From: Mogibacterium sp.
GTDB lineage: Bacteria; Bacillota; Clostridia; Peptostreptococcales; Anaerovoracaceae
DNA length: 64,000 bases
Direction of reading: 5' to 3'
NCBI GenBank assembly: GCA_017434025.1
Contig: JAFRGC010000046.1
Span: 1 to 64,000 of the forward strand
How positions within the stretch are numbered: position 1 is the stretch's first letter; each line of letters opens with the position of its first letter. Shown here piece by piece: positions 1 through 8,201 of the stretch. Below the pieces are notes generated by a model. The model was not told the DNA's origin. It made no database searches and was given only the letters and a program-made list of their open reading frames with translations. Both the position numbers and the translations under genes were made by a program.

Positions 1-742
1 CTCCGAAGTACTGCAGATACTCAAGGCAGTCATCGAGGTTGTTGCCGCCCTCGAGGAACTCGTCAGCACTGATTCTTGCGAGGATAGGAATGAAAGGTCC
101 TACCTGTTTTCTGACTTCGTCGATGACCATTCTGGCAAGACGAGCTCTGTTCTCAGCGCATCCGCCGAATTCATCAGTTCTCTTGTTGTAGATAGGTGAG
201 AGGAACTGGCTGATGAGGTAGGAGTGTCCGCAGTGGACTTCGACAGCATCGAATCCTGCCTGAACAGCTCTCTTGGCAGCTTCGCCGTATTTCTTTACGA
301 TAGCTTCGATCTCATCTTTCTCAAGTGGACGAGGTGCCTCGCCGCCGAGCTTCGATGGTACTGTTGATGATGATACGGTTGGAACTCCGGTACGTGCAGA
401 GGAAGCAGATGCTCCTGCGTGGTTGATCTGTACTGCGATGAGTCCGCCTTCATCATGGACAGCTTCAGTCAGCTTGTAGAGCTTCGGCATGAACATGTCA
501 TGGTCGAGTCTCAGCTGGCTTGTTCCGTTAGAGCCTGTAGGGAAGTCTACGCAGACGTTCTCTACGATGATGAGGCCTGTGCCGCCTTTCGCTCTGAGTC
601 TGTAGTAATTGATGTGATCATCGTTGATGCCGCCATCCGGATCAGCGTAGTTGGTGCCCATCGGGGTCATGACTACTCTGTTCTTGAAAACGGTTTTTCT
701 AACTGTGATAGGTTCGAAAATGTGTGGATAATCCTTTTTCAT
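1..742 (-). CDS. Old Yellow Enzyme family NADH:flavin oxidoreductase (3' end outside window)
   Basis: Reading the minus strand from the ATG at 742-740 gives 247 open codons that run off the window, so the C-terminus is missing. The start has a GGAGGGAG ribosome site just upstream. The protein opens MKKDYPHIFEPITV, followed by an FMN-barrel pattern: RVVMTPMGTN, then INHAG near residue 107 and the SQFLSP...NKRTDEFGG stretch typical of enoate/2,4-dienoyl-CoA reductase-like members. These flavoproteins reduce activated C=C bonds with NAD(P)H in the cytosol. Whether the C-terminal Fe-S/FAD half of the long forms is present cannot be seen. It lies downstream of the LysR gene on the same strand, with a hairpin between them. 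The substrate is unknown; an unsaturated cyclic acid would fit the neighbouring hydroaromatic genes, which is inference. Confidence 0.88.
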   Translation of the reverse strand, partial: MKKDYPHIFEPITVRKTVFKNRVVMTPMGTNYADPDGGINDDHINYYRLRAKGGTGLIIVENVCVDFPTGSNGTSQLRLDHDMFMPKLYKLTEAVHDEGGLIAVQINHAGASASSARTGVPTVSSSTVPSKLGGEAPRPLEKDEIEAIVKKYGEAAKRAVQAGFDAVEVHCGHSYLISQFLSPIYNKRTDEFGGCAENRARLARMVIDEVRKQVGPFIPILARISADEFLEGGNNLDDCLEYLQYFG

Positions 743-799
743 TGTTTGATCTCCCTCCGACGGTTATCTTGCTGCCTTGTGGTACTTATATGATAAATA

Positions 800-839
800 A
801 ATAACGGGCAAAAGAAAAATATCTTTCTTGCCCGTTATT
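800..839 (-). terminator. Hairpin between LysR gene and oxidoreductase gene
   Basis: Perfect 12-bp arms AATAACGGGCAA (800-811) and TTGCCCGTTATT (828-839) enclose a short A/T-rich loop. It sits about 45 bases past the LysR stop. The run after it on the minus strand is A/T rich but not a clean U tract, so it may be a partial or two-way terminator. Confidence 0.55.
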
Positions 840-882
840 GATAGCCTGAAGGTATCAAATAGAAATAACCGATACTGTTGTC

Positions 883-1791
883 TTATACTATAGTTTTAAG
901 CATAGTCGAATCCAGATCGGAGCCGCTGATCATGAAATCTATGAACCTCTTGGTCGCCGGCATCAGGTAATGGTTCTTCAACCAGACGACATTTACATAA
1001 TGGACGAGTTCAGCATCCGAAACATGGTGAATCTTAAGATAGTTTTCATTCAGAATATCGACCTTGGCGACCAGAGCTATTCCGAACTGCTCTCTTACCA
1101 GAGCCTGTATCGAATTCTCATCAGAGCACTCGCATAGAATGTCAGGCTTGATCCCGAGATTCTTGTATAACCTGTTCGTGTAACCTCCAAGTCCCGATAT
1201 CCGGTCGTAACCGATCACCGGATAATTCGCAAGCTCGTAGATCGAAAGATCTCCTCTGTCTGCGAGAGGGTGCTCAAGTGAAGTGATGATCACCATTTCC
1301 TGCTTGAGGATCGGCACAAATTCCAGCTCCTCTTCATTCTTCGAATATGCGCAGAATCCGACATCCAGTTTGCCGTTCTTAATGTCCCTTATTATAGAAG
1401 AAGTTCTGTTCTGCGTGAAACCGAAGGTTACATGCTCATTTCCCGGAGTGTCGAGAAATGAACGCACCTTGTGCGGAATGTAGTAATTGGCGAGAGGGAA
1501 AACGTATCCGATGTCGATACGGCCGCCTGTCGACGATAATTCCTTCATTTTATATTCCGCGATATCGCACTCTTCCAGAATACGGTCCGCGTATTCCAGC
1601 AGCAGTCTGCCGCTGCCGGTCAGAGCAATGCCTCTGCCCGCTTTCTCAAACAGAACTACACCGAGCTCTTCCTCCAGAGAATCTATGGATCTGGAGAGGG
1701 ACGGCTGTGAGATATACAGTTCTTCGGCTGCCGCGCGAAAATTCTGCAGCCTGGCTACCGCCTGAAAGTATCTGAGCTGATTCAGAGTCAT
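883..1791 (-). CDS. LysR-family transcriptional regulator
   Basis: A 302-residue protein of normal LysR length. The N-terminal helix-turn-helix reads MTLNQLRYFQAVARLQNFRAAAEELYISQPSLSRSI in overlapping short motifs (residues 1-36), followed by a two-lobed effector-binding domain. I chose the ATG at 1791 because GGGAGG lies 6 bases before it; an upstream in-frame TTG at 1806 overlaps that ribosome site and is unlikely. It is transcribed away from the shikimate dehydrogenase gene, the classic LysR arrangement, so it probably controls the hydroaromatic cluster and perhaps the oxidoreductase gene behind it. The effector is unknown; shikimate, quinate or dehydroshikimate are reasonable guesses. 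Confidence 0.92.
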   Translation of the reverse strand: MTLNQLRYFQAVARLQNFRAAAEELYISQPSLSRSIDSLEEELGVVLFEKAGRGIALTGSGRLLLEYADRILEECDIAEYKMKELSSTGGRIDIGYVFPLANYYIPHKVRSFLDTPGNEHVTFGFTQNRTSSIIRDIKNGKLDVGFCAYSKNEEELEFVPILKQEMVIITSLEHPLADRGDLSIYELANYPVIGYDRISGLGGYTNRLYKNLGIKPDILCECSDENSIQALVREQFGIALVAKVDILNENYLKIHHVSDAELVHYVNVVWLKNHYLMPATKRFIDFMISGSDLDSTMLKTIV

Positions 1792-2095
1792 GAAAATTCC
1801 TCCCAATTAAATACCCTGCAAGCCCCCCCAAGATCCCCCAAAGACCCTCTGGTTCAGCTTTCCTAACTATATCATAGCTGGATATTGATTGATACTCTAT
1901 AGCTATCAATTTTCTCAATTTCTGGCATTAGACTCTATTGGAATCTAACGATAAAATATAACCATCAGATAGTTATTGTTTTAACAAAGTTGTCTTCTGG
2001 CTTGTGGTGAATCAGAGACTTCCATAGAAACGGCAGCCTATGACTGCTGTATAGAATCAATCACTTTATCGATCATTTATATAAGGAGAAAAACA
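1792..2095. promoter_or_regulatory. Divergent control region between LysR gene and aroE
   Basis: This 304-base gap has no gene. It holds an imperfect palindrome TTAGACTC-tattg-GAATCTAA (1928-1948) and a spaced inverted repeat ATTGAT...ATCAAT (about 1884-1910), both the size of LysR boxes. TTGTTTTAACAA (about 1977-1988) is a third small palindrome. TATAGAAT near 2050 could be a -10 for the aroE direction but I see no good -35. AAGGAG precedes the aroE start. Confidence 0.45.
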
Positions 2096-2974
2096 ATGGC
2101 AGAAAGAATTACAGGACATACCGAACTCATCGGACTTATGGCTTACCCAATCCGTCACTCCAGCTCACCTGCTATGCAGAACGAAGCATTTGCAGCAGTT
2201 GGCGCTGACTACGCATACCTCGCATTCGAGGTCGGTGCTGATGAGATCGAAGATGCTGTTAAGGCAATCCGCACTCTCAAGATGAGAGGATCCAATGTAT
2301 CTATGCCTAACAAGACTCTGGTAGGACAGTACCTTGACGAACTGAGCCCTGCAGCTGAGCTCTGCGGAGCAGTAAACACCATCGTCAATGACAATGGTTA
2401 CCTGAAGGGATACATCACTGACGGTATCGGCTTCATGGCAGCTCTGAAAGATAACAATATCGACCCTATCGGCAAGAAGATGACTATCGTTGGAGCCGGC
2501 GGCGCTGCTACAGCCATCGAGATCCAGGCTGCACTCGACGGAGTAGCAGAGATCTCGATCTTCAACATCAAGGACAAGTTCTATGTAGTTGGAGAAGAGA
2601 CTGTTCAGAAGATCAATGAGAGAACAAACTGCAAGGCTCAGATGTTCGACCTCGCTGATACTGAAGCTCTCCGCAGAGAGATGGCAGACAGCTACCTCTT
2701 CGTAAACGCTACTGGCGCAGGCATGAAGCCGCTCGAAGACGTATCAGTAGTTCCTGACAAGAGCTTCTTCAGACCTGAGCTCATCGTAGTAGACGTTCCT
2801 TACGGAACACTCCTCACCAAGATGAGAAAGATGGCTAAGGAAGTCGGCTGCAAGACCATGAACGGACTCGGAATGATGCTCTTCCAGGGCGCAGCAGGAT
2901 TTGAGCTGTGGACCGGCAAGGAAATGCCGATCGATCACATGAAAGAAGTCCTCGGCATCAGCTACGACGACTAA
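2096..2974 (+). CDS. aroE: Shikimate/quinate 5-dehydrogenase (AroE/YdiB family)
   Basis: A 292-residue protein that interconverts shikimate and 3-dehydroshikimate (or quinate and 3-dehydroquinate) with NAD(P). The substrate half holds YPIRHSSSPAMQN (residues 17-29) and the catalytic-lysine motif NVSMPNKT (about 66-73). NTIVNDNGYLKGYITDGIGF carries the conserved Asp. The Rossmann loop is VGAGGAATA (about 137-145). Because it is followed by a carrier and a type I dehydroquinase and faces a LysR regulator, a catabolic YdiB-like role is as likely as biosynthesis. Codons are strongly biased toward GCT/GCA/ATC/CTC, suggesting high expression. AAGGAG sits 8 bases before the ATG. Confidence 0.9.
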   Translation: MAERITGHTELIGLMAYPIRHSSSPAMQNEAFAAVGADYAYLAFEVGADEIEDAVKAIRTLKMRGSNVSMPNKTLVGQYLDELSPAAELCGAVNTIVNDNGYLKGYITDGIGFMAALKDNNIDPIGKKMTIVGAGGAATAIEIQAALDGVAEISIFNIKDKFYVVGEETVQKINERTNCKAQMFDLADTEALRREMADSYLFVNATGAGMKPLEDVSVVPDKSFFRPELIVVDVPYGTLLTKMRKMAKEVGCKTMNGLGMMLFQGAAGFELWTGKEMPIDHMKEVLGISYDD

Positions 2975-3027
2975 TTATGAAAACAGAACAGTCAGCAATG
3001 ACATATGGAAAATGAGAGGAAAAAATC

Positions 3028-4242
3028 ATGACTAACAAAAAGTATTTACCAAGTGTAATAGTTCTCTATCTGAACTACTTCCTTCACGGTATCGGATGTT
3101 CCGTACTCGGACAGGCCGTAATCAAAGACGCACTGTCAGCAAGCTGGGGCGTTGAAGCAATGTCCATCACAGCTATCGCTGCTGCACTCGGTCTGGGAAG
3201 ACTGATCGCTCTTCCGTTCGCAGGCCCTCTTTCGGACAAACTCGGACGTAGGATCTCCACAGCTATCGGTGGTTTCTCCTATGCTATTTACCTGATCGGT
3301 CTCGCTATGGCATTCAACGCTGGCGGTGGCTCCGGATACAAGATCGCTTACATCTGCGCTATCGTCGGCGGAATCGCTAACTCATTCCTCGACACAGGAA
3401 TCTATCCTGCTGTAGCAGAGATCATCGACAAGGCTCCTGGCGTTGCAACCATGGGAATCAAGTTCGCTATCTCCGGCTCCCAGTTCCTGCTGCCGTTCTT
3501 CCTCGGAATCGCTGTTGGACAGACTGCAGGCGGAATGGTTACTTACAACAAGCTGTTCTACGCTGTTGGTATCGCTTACCTCGTACTGATGGCTCTGATC
3601 CTGTTCTTCCCTCTGCCGGATACAGACAAGAAGGCTGAGAAGAAAGAAGGACTTCTGCAGAGCATCAAGAACGCACACTTCTCCGCTGGTTCCATCGCTA
3701 TGATCCTCATCGGATTCACATGCACAGGTACATTCCAGCTCTGGCTGAACTGCGCACAGAACTTCGCTAAGGACGTTGCAGGATGGGCTGAGCCACAGAG
3801 CATGCAGTCATTCTACGCAATCGGAACTATGATCGGTCTGGTAGTTACTGCTCTCCTGACAAGCAAGATCAAGGACGTAAGATTCGTAATGATCTACCCG
3901 GCTGTATGCCTTGCAATGATGGTAGTAGTACTCATGGCACCTTCACAGGGAATGCTCAAAGCCGGTGCATTCGTACTCGGTTGGTTCGGAGCAGGCGGAC
4001 TTCTGCAGATCGCAACATCTGTATGCAACATGCTCTTCCCTAAGATCAAAGGAACCGTTACAGCTCTCGTTATGATCGCATCTTCACTCTGCAACTATAC
4101 GATCCTGACCGCTGCTTCATCGATGACTCCGTCCGGAGTAATGATCATGAACATCGTACTGACAGGTATCGGAGTTCTGCTCGGAGTATTCGTAAACATG
4201 AACTACAGCAAGATGCTCGCAGCTGCTGAGAGTGATAAATAA
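3028..4242 (+). CDS. MFS transporter in hydroaromatic cluster
   Basis: A 404-residue integral membrane protein with about 12 hydrophobic segments. The family signature GPLSDKLGRR falls in the loop after the second segment (about residues 65-75) and a charged central loop (PDTDKKAEKKEG, about residue 200) divides two six-helix halves. It lies 53 bases after aroE and 51 before aroD, with a GAGG-type ribosome site, so it is very likely cotranscribed. By position it is a candidate shikimate/quinate/dehydroshikimate symporter; the sequence itself does not prove the substrate. It shares the strong codon bias of aroE. Confidence 0.85.
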   Translation: MTNKKYLPSVIVLYLNYFLHGIGCSVLGQAVIKDALSASWGVEAMSITAIAAALGLGRLIALPFAGPLSDKLGRRISTAIGGFSYAIYLIGLAMAFNAGGGSGYKIAYICAIVGGIANSFLDTGIYPAVAEIIDKAPGVATMGIKFAISGSQFLLPFFLGIAVGQTAGGMVTYNKLFYAVGIAYLVLMALILFFPLPDTDKKAEKKEGLLQSIKNAHFSAGSIAMILIGFTCTGTFQLWLNCAQNFAKDVAGWAEPQSMQSFYAIGTMIGLVVTALLTSKIKDVRFVMIYPAVCLAMMVVVLMAPSQGMLKAGAFVLGWFGAGGLLQIATSVCNMLFPKIKGTVTALVMIASSLCNYTILTAASSMTPSGVMIMNIVLTGIGVLLGVFVNMNYSKMLAAAESDK

Positions 4243-4293
4243 TCCAACCGGATCATTGATCAGAACGCGCTTTTAACAGAAAGGAAACACAAG

Positions 4294-5055
4294 ATGAAGA
4301 CTGTTAAAGTTAGAAATACTGTTATCGGCGAAGGCATGCCTAAGATCTGTGTGCCTATCGTAGGAGTAACCAAGGAAGCGATCCTTGAAGAAGCACGCGC
4401 TATTACAAAGCTGCCTGCTGACGTAGTTGAATGGCGTATCGACTGGTTCGAGAACGTATTTGACTTCGCTGCACTCGAGGACGTACTGAAGGACCTCAGA
4501 GCGGTCCTCGGAGATATGCCGATCCTCATGACATTCCGTACTTCCAAGGAAGGCGGAGAGAAGGCGATCGAAGATGATGTCTATGCAGATATCAACATCA
4601 AAGCTGCTCAGACAGGTTATGTCGACATGGTAGACGTAGAAGTCTTCACAGGTGATGAGATCGTTAAGAAGATCATCGAGGGAGCTCATGCTGCAGGCGT
4701 CAAAGTCGTAGCATCCAACCACGATTTCTTCAAGACCCCAGACAAGGACGATATCGTAGGCCGTCTCTGCAAGATGCAGGAGCTTGGCGCAGATATTCCT
4801 AAGATCGCTGTAATGCCTCAGAACAAGAAGGACGTTCTTACACTCCTCGCTGCTACTGAGGAAATGGCAAATGAGCATGCTGACCGTCCGATCATCACCA
4901 TGTCCATGGCAGGTACAGGCGTTATCAGCCGTCTTGCAGGCGAGGTGTTCGGTTCGGCACTGACATTCGGCGCAGCTGCTAAGGCTTCTGCTCCTGGACA
5001 GATGGGAGTAGAGGATCTCAAGCAGATACTCACACTTCTGCACGGGGCGCTCTAG
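4294..5055 (+). CDS. aroD: Type I 3-dehydroquinate dehydratase
   Basis: A 253-residue class I dehydroquinase, which converts 3-dehydroquinate to 3-dehydroshikimate through a lysine Schiff base. Seen here: EWRIDWFE (about 48-55) for the substrate pocket, VVASNHDF with the catalytic His (about 140-147), and PKIAVMPQNKKDV with the Schiff-base Lys (about 169). SMAGTG and APGQMG near the C-terminus match the family. Third gene of the aroE-MFS-aroD run. Type I enzymes serve biosynthesis in some bacteria and breakdown in others; the context here favours hydroaromatic use. An AAAGGAAA ribosome site precedes the start. Confidence 0.93.
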   Translation: MKTVKVRNTVIGEGMPKICVPIVGVTKEAILEEARAITKLPADVVEWRIDWFENVFDFAALEDVLKDLRAVLGDMPILMTFRTSKEGGEKAIEDDVYADINIKAAQTGYVDMVDVEVFTGDEIVKKIIEGAHAAGVKVVASNHDFFKTPDKDDIVGRLCKMQELGADIPKIAVMPQNKKDVLTLLAATEEMANEHADRPIITMSMAGTGVISRLAGEVFGSALTFGAAAKASAPGQMGVEDLKQILTLLHGAL

Positions 5056-5068
5056 CAATTTGCTGATT

Positions 5069-5114
5069 CATGTCCCGTCCCCGATGAACGATCATCCCTC
5101 CGGGACGGGACATG
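5069..5114 (+). repeat. Intercistronic perfect hairpin between aroD and dctQ
   Basis: Arms CATGTCCCGTCCC (5069-5081) and GGGACGGGACATG (5102-5114) are fully complementary over 13 bp with a 20-base loop. No U tract follows, so it is not a standard terminator. It ends 23 bases before the dctQ start. It may protect the 3' end of the highly biased upstream genes or act as a processing or partial stop site. Confidence 0.75.
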
Positions 5115-5137
5115 CTATCAAGAAAGGTAACAAAGCC

Positions 5138-5713
5138 ATGACAAAAGCAATCAAATGGCTTGATCACAATCTTGAGGAGTTCCTGCTGACCATCCTGCTG
5201 CTCGCTATGGCGGTGATCATGGGGGTACAGGTTTTCTCAAGATTTGCACTGAAGGCTTCGCTGTCGTGGACTGAAGAGCTGACCAGATATCTGTTCATCT
5301 GGGCAGGTTTTCTCAGCGTCAGTTACTGCAGCAAGAGGTGTATTTCGATCAAGATAGAACAGTTCGTGGCAAAATTCTCCAGGCGCACTAAGGCAATCAT
5401 CAAACTGGTCAATCACACGATAGAGCTGGCGTTCTTCTTCTATATGATACCGTTTGCATTCTCTTACATGATGTCGGCTGTAGAGAGCGGCCAGGTAAGC
5501 CCTGCTCTCGGCATCCCGATGTATTATATACAGGCGGCGCCGTTCGTATCGTTCATACTGGTAGCTTTCAGGATCATTCAGAGGTGGATCATCGAACTCA
5601 AGGTCTCCCTCGGAATGAAGGTCTATGACCCGGCTCATCCTGAACGCAATACTCCTGAATCATTCATTGAAGCAGGCACGGCTGCATCTGCAGCTGACGC
5701 CGGAAAGGAGTAG
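5138..5713 (+). CDS. dctQ: TRAP transporter small permease (DctQ)
   Basis: A 191-residue membrane protein with four hydrophobic segments and the DctQ pattern SWTEELTRYLFIWAGF (about 51-66). It forms the membrane complex with DctM in a sodium-driven, binding-protein-dependent organic-acid importer. I start it at the ATG at 5138, preceded by AAAGG; a longer open frame back to 5060 only reads through the hairpin. dctM follows after 2 bases. The tail has Ala-rich, non-membrane sequence. Confidence 0.9.
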   Translation: MTKAIKWLDHNLEEFLLTILLLAMAVIMGVQVFSRFALKASLSWTEELTRYLFIWAGFLSVSYCSKRCISIKIEQFVAKFSRRTKAIIKLVNHTIELAFFFYMIPFAFSYMMSAVESGQVSPALGIPMYYIQAAPFVSFILVAFRIIQRWIIELKVSLGMKVYDPAHPERNTPESFIEAGTAASAADAGKE

Positions 5714-5715
5714 CC

Positions 5716-7005
5716 ATGCCGGTAGGATTATTGTTCATACTGTTCGTTATATTTCTTATCATAGCGATCCCTGTGGGCATTACGCTCGGAATAACGGCCG
5801 TATTGCCTCACATATTCGATCCGTCGTTCACGGTGGGAGCAAAATATCTCATCAGAGCGATGTTCGGCGGACTCGACAGCTTCCCGCTCCTGGCGGTACC
5901 GATGTTCGTTCTCTCGGGCATCATCATGGCCAAAGGCGGGATATCACGCAAAATATTTGATATATTTGCTTACTTTTTCGGCAATTTCACTGCCGGAATG
6001 CCATGTGCAGTCATTGTTACATGTCTGTTCTACGGCGCGATCTCCGGATCCGCTCCGGCGACCGTCGCTGCCGTAGGCAGCATGACGATCCCGATCCTGG
6101 TCGGGCTCGGCTACGACAAGACGTTCTCGACATCTGTCGTAGCGGTCGCCGGCGGACTGGGTGTCATTATCCCGCCGAGTATTCCGTTCATCATGTACGG
6201 AATGGCATCCGGTGCGTCCGTAAGCGATCTGTTCCTGGCAGGAATCATCCCGGGACTCGTGATCGCAGCACTGCTCATGGGATACTCCGTATTCTACTGC
6301 AAGAAGAACGGAGAAGATAAAGACCGGATACAGGCTGAGATCGGAGCACTCCACAAGAAGGGCTTCGGTACAGTGTTCAAGGAGAGCTTCTGGGCGATCC
6401 TCAGCCCGGTCATAGTACTCGGCTGTATCTATTCGGGCATCACTTCTCCGACGGAAGCAGCGGTCATCTCGGTATACTACGCACTGATCGTCAGTCTCTT
6501 TATCTACAAGGAGATCGACTTCTCAGATCTGTGGGGCATACTTGTCGAAGCGATCAAGACTTACACGCCGATCCTGTTCATACTGGCAGCATCGACAGCG
6601 TTCTCGAGAGTCCTGACACTGATGCAGGTACCGCAGACAGTCAGCACGTTCATACTGGGCAACTTCTCGAGCAAAGTCGTGATCCTGCTCGTCATCAACG
6701 TGTTCCTGCTCGTCGTAGGAATGGTAATGGATACGACTCCGGCGATCCTGATCCTCACGCCGATCCTGCTGCCTATCGCGCAGGGAATCGGAATGGATCC
6801 GATCCAGTTCGGTGTGATCATGGTCGTCAACCTGGCTATCGGTTTCGTGACTCCGCCGATCGGCGTCAATCTGTTCGTTGCAAGCGCGCTGACAGATGTT
6901 CCGGTCATGAAGATCGCGAGAAAAGCTTTGCCGATGATCGCTTTGTTCCTTGTCGCGCTTCTGCTGTTCACATTCGTACCGGCGTTCTCGCTGGCACTGC
7001 TCTAG
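5716..7005 (+). CDS. dctM: TRAP transporter large permease (DctM)
   Basis: A 429-residue, very hydrophobic protein with roughly 12 membrane segments, the usual DctM size. Typical pieces are AMFGGLDSFPLLAVPMF near residue 50, the GAISGSAPATVAAVGS loop (about 109-124) and VIIPPSIPFIMYG (about 150-162), plus the C-terminal repeat GFVTPPIGVNLFVA. It is the ion-coupled translocation subunit. AAGGAG lies before its ATG and the next gene starts 10 bases after its stop, so dctQMP is one unit. Confidence 0.95.
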   Translation: MPVGLLFILFVIFLIIAIPVGITLGITAVLPHIFDPSFTVGAKYLIRAMFGGLDSFPLLAVPMFVLSGIIMAKGGISRKIFDIFAYFFGNFTAGMPCAVIVTCLFYGAISGSAPATVAAVGSMTIPILVGLGYDKTFSTSVVAVAGGLGVIIPPSIPFIMYGMASGASVSDLFLAGIIPGLVIAALLMGYSVFYCKKNGEDKDRIQAEIGALHKKGFGTVFKESFWAILSPVIVLGCIYSGITSPTEAAVISVYYALIVSLFIYKEIDFSDLWGILVEAIKTYTPILFILAASTAFSRVLTLMQVPQTVSTFILGNFSSKVVILLVINVFLLVVGMVMDTTPAILILTPILLPIAQGIGMDPIQFGVIMVVNLAIGFVTPPIGVNLFVASALTDVPVMKIARKALPMIALFLVALLLFTFVPAFSLALL

Positions 7006-7015
7006 GAGGTGCGCT

Positions 7016-8053
7016 ATGAGGACAAAATACAGAGACCGCATTTCAATGCGTTTTGCGGTGATCGCAGCGCTTGCTCTCATATGCGGACTGCTGGTAACAT
7101 CCTGCAGCAGCGATGACGGAGAGCAGAGATATGCTTATCCGCTTGCCACGGCAAGCCCGGAAGACACTGTTACGCAGATCTATTCAGAGAAATTCGCTGA
7201 AGAGGTCAGCAGGCTGAGTGACGGAAGGATCAAGATCCAGGTCTACGCCAACTCGACGCTCGGCGGTGACCGTGAACTGCTGGAATCGTGCAAGGACGGA
7301 GATATTCCGTTTGTTGTACAGAATACAGCTCCGCAGGTCACATTCATGCCTGATCTGGCGATATTCGATGTGCCGTGCGCGTTCGCGGAGCTCGATGAGT
7401 GCAGAGAGGTGCTGGACGATCCGGAATTCAGCAGCCTGATAAGCAGCGTTTACGAGAAGGGCGGCTATCAGCTGCTTGGCGTTGCAGACCAGGGGTTCCG
7501 TGTCATGAGCTCGAACAAGCCGGTGAAATCGATCAGCGACTTCAAAGGCCAGAAGATCCGTACGATGGAGAATCCGTTCCATCTGGCATTCTGGAAATCC
7601 ATCGGAGCCAATCCGACACCGATGAGCTTCTCAGAGGTGTATATCGGACTTCAGCAGCATACGATCGATGCGCAGGAGAATCCTTATGAGGTCATCGTAT
7701 CAAACAGGCTGTATGAGCAGCAGGATTATGTGATCGAGACCAATCATCTGCCGCATCTGATCACACTGATCATGAACGACGAGTTCTTCAAGAACATGTC
7801 TGCAGAAGATCAGAAGATCATGAAAGAAGCGGCGGCTACGGCAACTGCGTATGCGCGTCAGGCATCCGATGACAGGATCGCGGACAGAGTCAAGACTATC
7901 GAAGACAGCGGCACTGAGATCCTGAAGATCGACGAGAACACTTACCGTGCTATCGTCAAAGCAAGCGCCGAAGTGCGTGAGAGCATTCAGAGCAAAGTAG
8001 ATTCCGAAGTCTACAACACATTTATCGAATGTATCGATAAGTATCAGAATTAA
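7016..8053 (+). CDS. dctP: TRAP transporter solute-binding lipoprotein (DctP)
   Basis: A 345-residue DctP-type substrate-binding protein. A signal segment ending LLVTSC gives a lipobox, so it should be tethered to the outer face of the membrane, as expected in a Gram-positive. The mature part has GGDRELLESCKDG (about 83-95), the conserved Arg region GFRVMSSNKPV with KIRTMENP (about 160-190) that salt-bridges the carboxylate, and QEN near residue 220. I use the ATG at 7016, right after AGGAGGT; an upstream frame is a shadow of dctM. The ligand is an organic acid, perhaps a hydroaromatic acid by context. Confidence 0.93.
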   Translation: MRTKYRDRISMRFAVIAALALICGLLVTSCSSDDGEQRYAYPLATASPEDTVTQIYSEKFAEEVSRLSDGRIKIQVYANSTLGGDRELLESCKDGDIPFVVQNTAPQVTFMPDLAIFDVPCAFAELDECREVLDDPEFSSLISSVYEKGGYQLLGVADQGFRVMSSNKPVKSISDFKGQKIRTMENPFHLAFWKSIGANPTPMSFSEVYIGLQQHTIDAQENPYEVIVSNRLYEQQDYVIETNHLPHLITLIMNDEFFKNMSAEDQKIMKEAAATATAYARQASDDRIADRVKTIEDSGTEILKIDENTYRAIVKASAEVRESIQSKVDSEVYNTFIECIDKYQN

Positions 8054-8069
8054 GAATTCATACACGAAG

Positions 8070-8107
8070 AGACTGCTGCGCATGTCATTGCGCGGCAGTC
8101 TTTTTTC
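8070..8107 (+). terminator. Terminator after dctP
   Basis: AGACTGCTGCGCA (8070-8082) pairs with TGCGCGGCAGTCT (8089-8101) with one wobble, followed by a run of six T. It closes the hydroaromatic/TRAP run 17 bases after the dctP stop. Confidence 0.92.
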
Positions 8108-8132
8108 TTACCATACTTCATGTATATGATTG

Positions 8133-8141
8133 TGGTATAAT
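8133..8141 (+). promoter_or_regulatory. Extended -10 promoter for the Ldh2-family gene
   Basis: TGGTATAAT (8133-8141) is a perfect extended -10. A weak -35 would fall near 8113-8118. It follows the dctP terminator and precedes the next gene by about 60 bases. Confidence 0.6.
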
Positions 8142-8201
8142 TCCTACAAAAGGCGGCATTTGGGATACACACAAGCTGCTTACCGGAGAGGAGATAATAA
8201 T

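Noticed and set aside
6531-7019. Long open frames overlapping dctM and other genes on both strands
   Set aside because: Compositional shadows of the real genes: Arg/His/Asp-rich, no ribosome sites, no domains.
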